Origin: Candidatus Moranbacteria bacterium RIFCSPLOWO2_12_FULL_48_12
Lineage (GTDB): Bacteria > Patescibacteriota > Minisyncoccia > Moranbacterales > UBA1568
DNA length: 5,467 nucleotides
Direction: 5' to 3'
Assembly: GCA_001784735.1 (NCBI GenBank)
Contig: MFSB01000047.1
Coordinates: 11,588-17,054, forward strand
Below are positions 1 to 4,947 of the stretch, one piece after another. How positions within the stretch are numbered: position 1 is the stretch's first letter; every line of letters begins with the position of its first letter. The notes under the pieces are model-generated. The model was given only the letters and a program-made list of their open reading frames with translations. It was not told the origin of the DNA and did no database searches. The position numbers and the translations under genes are program-made.

Positions 1-678
1 TTTCTTTATGGAAGTTACAATACATCCGAGTATTTACCTGGAACTTCGGATCTGGAAATCGGCGTCCTGCGTAAGAATAAAGGAGACGTCACAAGTGTTG
101 TATTGAGACACATCGCTGAGAAGCACTCGACAGTGAAAATTCGTTTGCGTATCTATGCATATGATCTAGATGGGTTCAAGAGAAAAACCATCAATTCCCC
201 TTTTACTAAATCCGTGTTTATCCGTCATCTTATTCTCACTGCAAAAACTATCTGGGGAGAGGCAATCATAGAAAATCTCCCACTTCCAAAAATTACCCTT
301 CTGGATGCTTACCGAGAAGCCTGTTTCACCACTATGCGAGCCTTATCCGCGTTGTTTTTCTTGCGGGCTGGAAATATGGAAGAAGCGCAGGAAATGACTT
401 ACAAAGCCTGCCTGTTTGCCACTTTAAGTCTAGAGTATTTGAACAGCGACTTTCCCATTGGTTTTGCCAATATTATAAAAGCTTCCAAGAAATTAAGACT
501 GACACCGGGAGAGAGAAAAATGTTGGAACAAGCTCACAAGTTACGAAAAGGAAAGTTACGTTTACCAAAGGAAAAAATGTACAACCTGGTGTTTTCTGTC
601 ATAACATATTGTAACCAGACAGTAGAAGCGAGGGTAAGGGAACAACCAGAGAAAGGTGATAGAGTTTTGATAAAATAG
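1..678 (+). CDS. Nucleotidyltransferase of the DNA polymerase beta superfamily, 5' end outside the window
   Basis: The frame is open from base 1 to the TAG at 676-678, giving 225 visible residues, so the TTG at 103 is not a credible start and the true start lies upstream of the window. The first visible residues read LYGSYNTSEYLPGTSDLEIG, which fits the superfamily signature hG[GS]-x(9-13)-Dh[DE]h: G4-S5, then D17 and E19 as the first two metal-binding carboxylates. A third carboxylate could be D55 or D57 in the strand IRLRIYAYDLD. The rest (about residues 80-200) is helical and basic, with no R-x4-6-H motif of HEPN RNases. Family members transfer NMP groups to small molecules, proteins or RNA; the substrate here cannot be told. 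It could be a stand-alone enzyme or half of a toxin-antitoxin-like pair. The family call is fairly safe, the function is open. Confidence 0.7.
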   Translation, partial: FLYGSYNTSEYLPGTSDLEIGVLRKNKGDVTSVVLRHIAEKHSTVKIRLRIYAYDLDGFKRKTINSPFTKSVFIRHLILTAKTIWGEAIIENLPLPKITLLDAYREACFTTMRALSALFFLRAGNMEEAQEMTYKACLFATLSLEYLNSDFPIGFANIIKASKKLRLTPGERKMLEQAHKLRKGKLRLPKEKMYNLVFSVITYCNQTVEARVREQPEKGDRVLIK

Positions 679-704
679 ACATTTTTGAAATTATCCAGTA
701 AATA
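676..704 (+). promoter_or_regulatory. Candidate sigma70-type promoter for the membrane protein gene
   Basis: TAGACA (676-681, five of six matches to TTGACA) and TAAATA (699-704) are separated by 17 bases. The -35 hexamer overlaps the TAG stop of the nucleotidyltransferase. Initiation would fall around 710-712, leaving only about 7-9 bases before the ATG at 719, so the mRNA would be nearly leaderless. This rests on sequence matching only. Confidence 0.4.
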
Positions 705-715
705 GATAAGTTTAG
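699..715 (+). repeat. Possible vestigial copy of the leader element
   Basis: TAAATAG followed by ATAAGTTTAG and then TTT-ATG resembles the copy at 1052-1085, which contains ATAAGTTCAG. The central TCCC block is missing, so this may be chance. It is listed because both the -10-like hexamer and the distance to the start codon agree with the clear copies. Confidence 0.25.
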
Positions 716-718
716 TTT

Positions 719-1030
719 ATGATTTTTTTCAAAGCAATTTACATTCTATTTGGAATCATTTTTGTTGTTTGGCAAGGTCTCTTTTATTACTCTTGGCATC
801 CCATGCGAGTTACTCGAAATAGGCATGTCAGAGAAATTTTATTAAACACCTCTTCCTCTTTACTTGGTTGGTTAGTGGGCTACTATCTGCTTTTTTATCG
901 AACAGGTTGGCCCATCAGTACGCTTGATCTAAAATTCTCAGATCTAATACTGTTCTTGATAGCTTTCTACGGAATGAACGGCGAGCTTCCAAACGTGATG
1001 ATTAATAAACTCAAATTTGGTAAGGATTAG
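719..1030 (+). CDS. Small integral membrane protein of unknown function
   Basis: This 103-residue protein has three probable transmembrane segments: about residues 4-26 (rich in I, F, V and W), 46-61 (SSLLGWLVGYYLLFY) and 74-90 (SDLILFLIAFYGMNG). A basic stretch (RVTRNRHVR, about residues 30-38) lies between the first two and would face the cytoplasm under the positive-inside rule. The C-terminus is short and basic (NKLKFGKD). I do not recognise the family. There is no Shine-Dalgarno sequence before the ATG; a candidate promoter ends 14 bases upstream. The gene lies between the nucleotidyltransferase and the element-led gene series and may not belong to either. That it is a real gene is supported by the coherent hydrophobic pattern and by compact packing with its neighbours. 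Confidence 0.65.
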   Translation: MIFFKAIYILFGIIFVVWQGLFYYSWHPMRVTRNRHVREILLNTSSSLLGWLVGYYLLFYRTGWPISTLDLKFSDLILFLIAFYGMNGELPNVMINKLKFGKD

Positions 1031-1051
1031 AGGTTACCGTTTACTAAATAA

Positions 1052-1085
1052 ACAGGTTCCCACAGCGTCCCATAAGTTCAGCAAA
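1052..1085 (+). repeat. Leader element, copy 1 (clear)
   Basis: The core at 1067-1085 is GTCCCATAAGTTCAGCAAA, one mismatch from the consensus RTCCCACAAGYTCAGCAAA. It is preceded by GGTTCCCACAGC, which resembles the left half of the copy at 4135-4168. A -10-like TAAATA lies at 1045-1050. Seven bases separate the core from the ATG at 1093. Confidence 0.85.
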
Positions 1086-1092
1086 CAAAATT

Positions 1093-1644
1093 ATGCAACT
1101 GTACAGATTCAGTCCGATAAAAGATAAAGAACAATTGCTTAGAGCGATAGAGCATACTCACTTCGCTTGTTTTGCATTGTGCAAGCAAACTTTCGGAAAA
1201 TATCTTCCGGTCGCTGGGAACATGGGGGTATTTTGCCACTATGCGGATGAATATCAGTTTCTGACTCAATTGAGAAAAGAACTGACAGAAGATTCCGACA
1301 ATCTGAACCAGAAATACTACAGGCTGCACGAACCGATAGTCATCCCCGCTAAAAATGATGTCCCTGAAACAACGTACACTTATCTGTATATCCGCAGACC
1401 AGACCAATACAGGGCGCAAGTAGGAGATGTCGATTTTGTTTTAGACGCTGAAAGGTATAGTGTACTCAAGAACTCGCTACCACAAAACGCGGAAATCAAC
1501 GGGATAAAAGTATTTGATCGCCCTAACCTGGATATGGTTGAACTCTCCAACCCGGATATTGACGCTCTGGCCTACGTCAGCCCGAGAGCAATGACTGAAA
1601 AAGGAGAGTCAGAACGAATTAAAGCTGTCGCCACGGGCTCGTAA
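1093..1644 (+). CDS. Conserved-looking protein of unknown function, 183 aa
   Basis: It is a soluble protein with no signal peptide or membrane segment, and I cannot assign a named domain. It begins MQLYRFSPIKDKEQLLRAI, an alpha/beta-like start, has a Cys/His-containing stretch early on (THFACFALCKQTF, about residues 22-34, and FCHYADEY, about 47-54), a strand-rich middle (ETTYTYLYIRRP) and a C-terminal segment with alternating Pro, Asp and hydrophobic residues (DRPNLDMVELSNPDIDALAYVSP). The overall look recalls short uncharacterised proteins seen in Patescibacteria, but that is a memory-based impression. The ATG is chosen because the leader element ends seven bases before it. There is no Shine-Dalgarno sequence. 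The antisense open frame over 1078-1419 is a shadow. Confidence 0.75.
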   Translation: MQLYRFSPIKDKEQLLRAIEHTHFACFALCKQTFGKYLPVAGNMGVFCHYADEYQFLTQLRKELTEDSDNLNQKYYRLHEPIVIPAKNDVPETTYTYLYIRRPDQYRAQVGDVDFVLDAERYSVLKNSLPQNAEINGIKVFDRPNLDMVELSNPDIDALAYVSPRAMTEKGESERIKAVATGS

Positions 1645-1704
1645 AGTTTTTGTTACAAAATCAACTTACGATAAAATGCTTCAAACAGAAGAACTTACAA
1701 CTAA

Positions 1705-1737
1705 ATAGCCCCCACTTCATCCCACAAGCTCAGCAAA
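1705..1737 (+). repeat. Leader element, copy 2 (clear)
   Basis: The core at 1719-1737 matches the consensus at all 19 positions, and bases 1717-1737 are identical to 4148-4168. It is headed by ATAGCCCCCACTT and by a -10-like TAAATA at 1702-1707; a weak -35 candidate TTCAAA (1680-1685) is 16 bases further up. Only three bases separate the core from the ATG at 1741. Confidence 0.9.
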
Positions 1738-1740
1738 CTT

Positions 1741-2253
1741 ATGAAATTGATTGTTCTCAACGGTTCTCCTGCGGCAGGAAAATCTACTCTTGCAGAAAAG
1801 TTGCATCAGGACTTACCAATGTCGCTTCTTGCTGATGTCGATAGTTGGCGCAAACTTATAAGTGGTTGGCGGGAAAATAGAGAAAAGAGTTTAAAATATG
1901 CGTACACATTTACAGTGGCTGCGGTAGATGCATACTTGCAGACTGGAAACAGCGTTATCGTTGATAAGGCGATTCTTAGCGACGATAGTGTCATTGATAC
2001 CATACTGAGTAGCGGTAAAAAATACGGTGCAGAAGTATTTGAATTTATTCTTACTGCCAAGAAGGATACTATTATCAAGAGAGCGGCGCAAAGAGGCTTC
2101 CACAAAAATGGCCTGCTGACCGCGGACAGGGTTATAGAATTATGGGAAATCACTCAAAAACTCATTAGGAAAAGATCGAGTGCCATAATTATAGATACTT
2201 CTACTTTAGACCCAAAAGAGGTATACCAGAAGATCAGAGCAATCATCCTGTAG
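1741..2253 (+). CDS. P-loop kinase / AAA_33-type nucleotide-binding protein
   Basis: This 170-residue protein has a clear Walker A motif near the N-terminus (GSPAAGKST, residues 8-16, with K14 and S15-T16 binding the phosphates). Next come DVD (32-34), where the catalytic base sits in many P-loop kinases, and a Walker B-like strand SVIVDKAI with D75. Arginines in KRAAQRG (113-119, R114 and R118) look like the lid that closes on ATP. This layout is that of the small kinases grouped as AAA_33 (zeta-toxin, chloramphenicol phosphotransferase and polynucleotide-kinase relatives), which phosphorylate small molecules, nucleotides or RNA ends. The substrate is unknown. The ATG follows leader element copy 2. 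The TAG stop abuts the next element copy, so the unit is tightly packed against the ASCH gene. Confidence 0.85.
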   Translation: MKLIVLNGSPAAGKSTLAEKLHQDLPMSLLADVDSWRKLISGWRENREKSLKYAYTFTVAAVDAYLQTGNSVIVDKAILSDDSVIDTILSSGKKYGAEVFEFILTAKKDTIIKRAAQRGFHKNGLLTADRVIELWEITQKLIRKRSSAIIIDTSTLDPKEVYQKIRAIIL

Positions 2254-2286
2254 CGGTCTCTATATTGGTCCAAAGCCTCAGCATCA
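2254..2286 (+). repeat. Leader element, copy 3 (degenerate)
   Basis: GGTCTC, then GGTCCAAAG and CTCAGCATCA, recall the layout of the clear copies (GGTTCC, RTCCCACAAG, YTCAGCAAA), with a one- or two-base deletion in the middle. It starts immediately after the TAG of the kinase gene and ends five bases before the ATG at 2292. TATATT at 2261-2266 is -10-like but sits inside the element. Confidence 0.55.
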
Positions 2287-2291
2287 ATAAT

Positions 2292-2552
2292 ATGAAAATT
2301 GAGAAAAAGGTATTGCCCGGTTATCTTGATAAATTGCTGTCTGGCGAAAAGTCATTTGACCTACGCCTCGCGGATTGGGAGTGTTCGGTCGGAGATACTC
2401 TGCTTCTCCGGGAATGGGATCCTGAATCAAAATCGTATACTGGAAGAGAAATTGAAAAAAAAGTTACATATATCCTCAAGACCAAAGACGCTAAACTCTT
2501 TCCAAAAGAAGATGTAGAAAAATACGGCTATCAAATCATTGCTTTACAGTAA
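2292..2552 (+). CDS. ASCH-superfamily protein (DUF3850-like), 86 aa
   Basis: The protein starts MKIEKKVLPGYLDKLLSGEKSFDLRLAD, the pattern of the DUF3850 branch of the ASCH fold: an N-terminal strand and helix, then the GEKSFDLRLAD segment (residues 18-28) in which the Lys, Asp and Arg positions line the putative ligand cleft, then VGDTLLLREWD (about 33-43) and a C-terminal GYQIIAL strand. ASCH domains are thought to bind RNA or modified nucleosides, and some members hydrolyse N4-acetylcytidine; the activity here is unknown. A longer reading from TTG at 2265 would add nine residues, but it would translate the leader element itself, so the ATG at 2292 is preferred. Its length is normal for the family. 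AAAGGAGG overlaps the stop codon but has no convincing gene after it. Confidence 0.82.
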   Translation: MKIEKKVLPGYLDKLLSGEKSFDLRLADWECSVGDTLLLREWDPESKSYTGREIEKKVTYILKTKDAKLFPKEDVEKYGYQIIALQ

Positions 2553-2585
2553 AGGAGGCTGTTGATTTTTTTGACTCATCAACAA

Positions 2586-2615
2586 CATACCAACATACTT
2601 GAGAATGTTGGTATG
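2586..2615. repeat. 30-bp palindrome, candidate operator
   Basis: The arms CATACCAACAT (2586-2596) and ATGTTGGTATG (2605-2615) are perfect reverse complements. Inside, C-T and A-G also pair after a single A-A mismatch, so the dyad runs to its centre at 2600/2601. No T-run follows on either strand, which argues against an intrinsic terminator. The palindrome covers the -35 hexamer of the candidate promoter, the usual position for a dimeric repressor site. It could also be a dispersed palindromic repeat. Confidence 0.6.
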
Positions 2616-2626
2616 ACAAATATAAA
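2599..2626 (+). promoter_or_regulatory. Candidate sigma70 promoter overlapped by the palindrome
   Basis: TTGAGA (2599-2604, five of six) and TATAAA (2621-2626, five of six) are 16 bases apart. Initiation near 2632-2634 would give the methyltransferase mRNA a leader of about 220 bases. The -35 hexamer begins inside the palindrome, and its right arm fills most of the spacer. Confidence 0.45.
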
Positions 2627-2807
2627 GTTAAAAATTTATTGAAATGTTTCTGATATTGACTTGATTCTCACTTATTTTAGACAAAAATCAAATGGCGGGT
2701 TACTATTGACCAGTAAGTTGAAATTCATTCTATGGAAAGAACATGTATTGATAATCTGGCTTTCATTGAGCAGATAACCTCAAAGCCAAAAATCTCATTG
2801 ATTGAAA

Positions 2808-2840
2808 TTTCCACGTCGTCCCAGAGACTCAACTCGAAAA
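2808..2840 (+). repeat. Leader element, copy 4 (degenerate)
   Basis: The core GTCCCAGAGACTCAACTCG (2818-2836) matches the consensus at 12 of 19 positions, including the GTCCCA block and the TCA-C block, and is preceded by TTTCCACGTC as in copy 1. It lies inside the 2732 reading frame, but ends about 15 bases before the in-frame ATG at 2855, which makes 2855 the likelier start of the methyltransferase. Confidence 0.5.
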
Positions 2841-2854
2841 GTTTTATCAAGAAT

Positions 2855-3562
2855 ATGCCTAATCCAAAACCGCGCAAACCGAATCAGGCGAAATATATAT
2901 TTAGCGAAGGTATAGATTATTTAAAGACGGGCAAGCGTTCGATTTGGGGAAAAGGAGATCGAGAGACGCTCGATTTTCTGAATAAGGCACCTCTGCATGG
3001 GAAATGGTTAAACCTGGCTGCCGGAGATGGGCGTTACAACACACTGTTACTCAAGAAGGTTGATTGCTTGATCTCTTCGGATATTGAAAAGAGCGCCTTG
3101 ATAAAATTAAGACGCAATACTCCTAAAACACTCAGGAATAAATTACGCATGAGCGTCTTCGACATCACCAGAAAATTTCCATTACGAGATAGTTTTTTTG
3201 ATGGCGTTCTCTGTTTCGGAACTCTGCATTTATTTCCGATGAGGATTCTTCAGAAGATCGTAAAAGAAATCAAGAGAGTGCTCAGGCCAGGCGGTATAGT
3301 AATCATAGACTTTCCGACTCATATAAAACGATACCGTTTTGACGGTAAGCCGTATGTAATTCGCGGTGAACCCCATTACTCAAACACCACAGCAAAGATG
3401 ACATTGCAGCGGCTGTTCACCGGGTATCATATAAAGATGATACAGGGAAACATCTCGCCAGAGTCATATCCTCAAGCAAATCCTCCTTATACCTATAGCT
3501 CAAAATTCATTTTGTTTACGGGCATCAAGAGCGAATGGCGTCCTGGGAATCGAATTAGCTAG
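2855..3562 (+). CDS. Class I SAM-dependent methyltransferase
   Basis: Read from the ATG at 2855, this is a 235-residue protein with the seven-strand methyltransferase signatures in order: motif I LNLAAGDGRY (52-61, a variant of LDLGCGxG that keeps the GDG turn binding SAM), an acidic residue closing strand 2 (SSD, D76), VFDITRKFP (101-109) for the adenine side, FDGVLCFGTLHLF (115-127) as motif IV, and RVLRPGGIVIIDF (141-153) as the motif after the helix. The N-terminal 30 residues are basic and proline-rich, and the last 70 are the variable substrate region. The acceptor is unknown. Starting at 2732 would add 41 residues ahead of a fold that looks complete without them. The start at 2855 is supported by the degenerate leader element. 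A regulated promoter may lie at 2599-2626. Confidence 0.82.
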   Translation: MPNPKPRKPNQAKYIFSEGIDYLKTGKRSIWGKGDRETLDFLNKAPLHGKWLNLAAGDGRYNTLLLKKVDCLISSDIEKSALIKLRRNTPKTLRNKLRMSVFDITRKFPLRDSFFDGVLCFGTLHLFPMRILQKIVKEIKRVLRPGGIVIIDFPTHIKRYRFDGKPYVIRGEPHYSNTTAKMTLQRLFTGYHIKMIQGNISPESYPQANPPYTYSSKFILFTGIKSEWRPGNRIS

Positions 3563-3576
3563 TTTTTAAAACTGAT

Positions 3577-3604
3577 CAAACTCCGTCCCACAAATTCAAC
3601 TGAC
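3577..3604 (+). repeat. Leader element, copy 5 (clear)
   Basis: The core at 3585-3603, GTCCCACAAATTCAACTGA, matches the consensus at 15 of 19 positions, with nine consecutive matches at its left end. The left half is reduced to CAAACTCC. Nine bases separate the core from the ATG at 3613. No clear -10 hexamer is seen; upstream is an AT palindrome, AGTTTT-T-AAAACT (3561-3573), overlapping the stop of the methyltransferase. Confidence 0.75.
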
Positions 3605-3612
3605 TTAATCCT

Positions 3613-4116
3613 ATGGCAGAAAGTATTTCACACGATAGCGAAACGCTGGCGCAGGGAGAGCAGGTCATCACCGCCTGTGCTTTTATTCACCATAACTTCG
3701 ATGGAATAGAAAAAGTATTCTTTCCCAAGCGGGCAGATACCAAGAAATTCCTACCCGGAGTGTATGAGCTTCCGGGTGGCCATATTGATTATGGCGAAGA
3801 TATTGCCGAGGGACTGAAGCGGGAAATTATGGAGGAGTTTGGCATGCGAGCGGCAATAGGAGATCCTTTCGCTGCTTTTACCTATCTCAACGAAATAAAA
3901 GGCTCTCATTCTGTAGAAATTATCTATTTCGCGGAGTTTGCCGATCCTATCAAGAACATCACCATTCATCCGGAAGATCATTCCCGATTCGAATGGATTG
4001 CAGAAGACGAACTGCAAAAAGTCTTTACCGAACACAAAAGAGGAGATGATCCAGAAATGCAAGCTGTAAAAAAAGGTTTTTCTCTTCTGAATGGAAAACC
4101 ATCGGCCTTTGACTAA
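3613..4116 (+). CDS. Nudix hydrolase
   Basis: This 167-residue protein carries a complete Nudix box, G-x5-E-x7-REUxEExGU: G56, E62, R70-E71, E74-E75 and G77 within GGHIDYGEDIAEGLKREIM and the following EEFGM. The glutamates coordinate the Mg2+ that drives hydrolysis of a nucleoside diphosphate linked to another group. Before the box, VFFPKRADTKKFLPGVYELPGG is the usual strand and loop region; after it, HSVEIIYFAEFAD and FEWIAEDEL complete the beta-grasp-like sheet. The substrate cannot be deduced; candidates are oxidised nucleotides, ADP-ribose or nucleotide sugars. The ATG follows leader element copy 5 and has no Shine-Dalgarno sequence. The first 15 residues (acidic, low complexity) are probably unstructured. 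The antisense frame at 3751-4167 is a shadow. Confidence 0.93.
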   Translation: MAESISHDSETLAQGEQVITACAFIHHNFDGIEKVFFPKRADTKKFLPGVYELPGGHIDYGEDIAEGLKREIMEEFGMRAAIGDPFAAFTYLNEIKGSHSVEIIYFAEFADPIKNITIHPEDHSRFEWIAEDELQKVFTEHKRGDDPEMQAVKKGFSLLNGKPSAFD

Positions 4117-4137
4117 AGAAATTTCGTTTTGTATATA
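4109..4137 (+). promoter_or_regulatory. Sigma70-type promoter joined to a leader element
   Basis: TTGACT (4109-4114, five of six) and TATATA (4132-4137) have an ideal 17-base spacer. The -35 hexamer overlaps the final codons and stop of the Nudix gene. Initiation would fall near 4144, so the mRNA leader (about 29 bases) would consist almost entirely of the conserved element. This is the best promoter match in the gene series and the main support for reading the element as a 5' leader. Confidence 0.6.
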
Positions 4138-4168
4138 GGTTCCAACCTCATCCCACAAGCTCAGCAAA
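4135..4168 (+). repeat. Leader element, copy 6 (clear)
   Basis: The core at 4150-4168 matches the consensus at 19 of 19 positions, and bases 4148-4168 are identical to 1717-1737 in front of the kinase gene. The left half is ATAGGTTCCAACC, close to copy 1. Four T residues separate the core from the ATG at 4173. Confidence 0.9.
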
Positions 4169-4172
4169 TTTT

Positions 4173-4910
4173 ATGAGATTACTTCAGTGGAACATCTGGT
4201 ACGAGGAAGATATCAAAAATATCTTGAAAGTTCTCAAAGACATACAAGCGGACATCATTTGCTTACAAGAATTGACGGTGAACCATAAGCGCCATGAAGT
4301 AAACACAGCCCAATACTTGGCCGATGAGCTTGGATTCAATTTCTTTTTCAAAGAATCGCAGACTGACATCACAGAGGGAAGAACAAGCAGTTTCGGCAAT
4401 AGCATATTTACGCGCTATCCAATCTTGAAATCAAACTTTGAATATATTCAAGAGCCGCGCCAACCAGAAATCGGGTTATCTGATTATTCTCAGGAAGGCC
4501 GAGTATATATCGAATCCGCGATACAAATACCGGATCGAATACTTGGGATAGGAACAGTGCATATGTCATATACGGATAAATTCTTGCCCACCCCGGAAAA
4601 AGAAGCAGAAACGAATGTATTGATTGATATTCTCAAAGAGAAAAAGCACACATTTCTTTTGACAGGCGACCTGAATTCCTTGCCAGGTTCTTACACAATC
4701 CAAGAAATAATGCGATATCTGAAAAACGTAGGACCGGCGTTAGAAGAAAAAACATGGACTACCAAACCATTTTCTTATAAGGGATTCGACGCCAATACTC
4801 TGGACTGGCGGCTTGACTACTGTTTCGCAACACCTGATATAATTATCAAGTCCGCGCAGATTGTCGATACGACATACTCTGATCACTTACCTATTCTCTT
4901 GGAGTTCTAA
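4173..4910 (+). CDS. Endonuclease/exonuclease/phosphatase-fold enzyme
   Basis: This 245-residue protein shows the full catalytic set of the family in order: N7 in WNIW, E33 in LQEL (metal ligand), H130 in TVHM, D166 and N168 in GDLNS, D215 in LDYCF and D237-H238 in the closing SDHLP. The family comprises Mg2+-dependent phosphodiesterases and phosphomonoesterases, including DNA repair nucleases, sphingomyelinases, inositol phosphatases and 2'-phosphodiesterases. The short length and lack of a signal peptide suggest a cytoplasmic enzyme acting on a nucleotide, a nucleic acid end or a small phosphodiester. The fold call is secure and the substrate unknown. The ATG is four bases after leader element copy 6, with a good promoter directly upstream. 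The TAA stop overlaps the -10-like hexamer of the next copy. Confidence 0.93.
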   Translation: MRLLQWNIWYEEDIKNILKVLKDIQADIICLQELTVNHKRHEVNTAQYLADELGFNFFFKESQTDITEGRTSSFGNSIFTRYPILKSNFEYIQEPRQPEIGLSDYSQEGRVYIESAIQIPDRILGIGTVHMSYTDKFLPTPEKEAETNVLIDILKEKKHTFLLTGDLNSLPGSYTIQEIMRYLKNVGPALEEKTWTTKPFSYKGFDANTLDWRLDYCFATPDIIIKSAQIVDTTYSDHLPILLEF

Positions 4911-4943
4911 ATAGTCCCTACTTTGTCCCACAAGTTCAGAAAA
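4911..4943 (+). repeat. Leader element, copy 7 (clear)
   Basis: The core at 4925-4943, GTCCCACAAGTTCAGAAAA, matches the consensus at 18 of 19 positions. The left half is ATAGTCCCTACTTT. A -10-like TAAATA at 4908-4913 includes the stop codon of the preceding gene. Four bases separate the core from the ATG at 4948. The whole 37-base intergenic space is the element plus this spacer. Confidence 0.88.
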
Positions 4944-4947
4944 TAAT

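Larger units (their letters stand above)
2553..2854 (+). other. Long intergenic region before the methyltransferase
   Basis: This is the only gene-free stretch of about 300 bases. From left to right it holds a Shine-Dalgarno-like AAAGGAGG overlapping the previous stop, a weak 6-bp inverted repeat (2561-2566 with 2578-2583), a 30-bp palindrome with a sigma70-like promoter, an AT-rich stretch to about 2730, and a degenerate leader element. An open frame from the ATG at 2732 runs into the methyltransferase, but its first 41 codons show no recognisable domain. They could be a remnant of an earlier unit or a true N-terminal extension. Confidence 0.55.

Noticed and set aside
1031..1092. Integron attC site in the intergenic spaces
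   Set aside because: GTTTA / TAAAC (1039-1053) is a 5-bp inverted repeat only. No RYYYAAC and GTTRRRY pair or long hairpin was found here or at other copies.
1650..1835. 61-codon frame starting TTG 1650
   Set aside because: It crosses leader element copy 2 and the start of the kinase gene in another frame and has low-complexity composition; a shadow frame.
2561..2583. Inverted repeat GTTGAT / ATCAAC as a terminator of the ASCH gene
   Set aside because: The stem is only six AT-rich pairs with an 11-base loop, and the T-run is inside the loop rather than after the stem.
2586..2615. Palindrome as an intrinsic terminator
   Set aside because: No T-run follows on the + strand, and none on the - strand either.
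2562..2642. Short frame from TTG 2562 (26 codons) after AAAGGAGG
   Set aside because: The spacing from the Shine-Dalgarno-like sequence to TTG is only three bases (12 to the next TTG), the peptide has no recognisable features, and the palindrome and promoter explain the region better.
3561..3573. AT palindrome AGTTTT-T-AAAACT after the methyltransferase
   Set aside because: A one-base loop and pure AT stem make a stable RNA hairpin unlikely, and such short palindromes are expected in AT-rich spacers.
1055..4943. CRISPR array formed by the repeated element
   Set aside because: Copies are hundreds of bases apart, separated by full genes, and vary in sequence; no regular spacer length.
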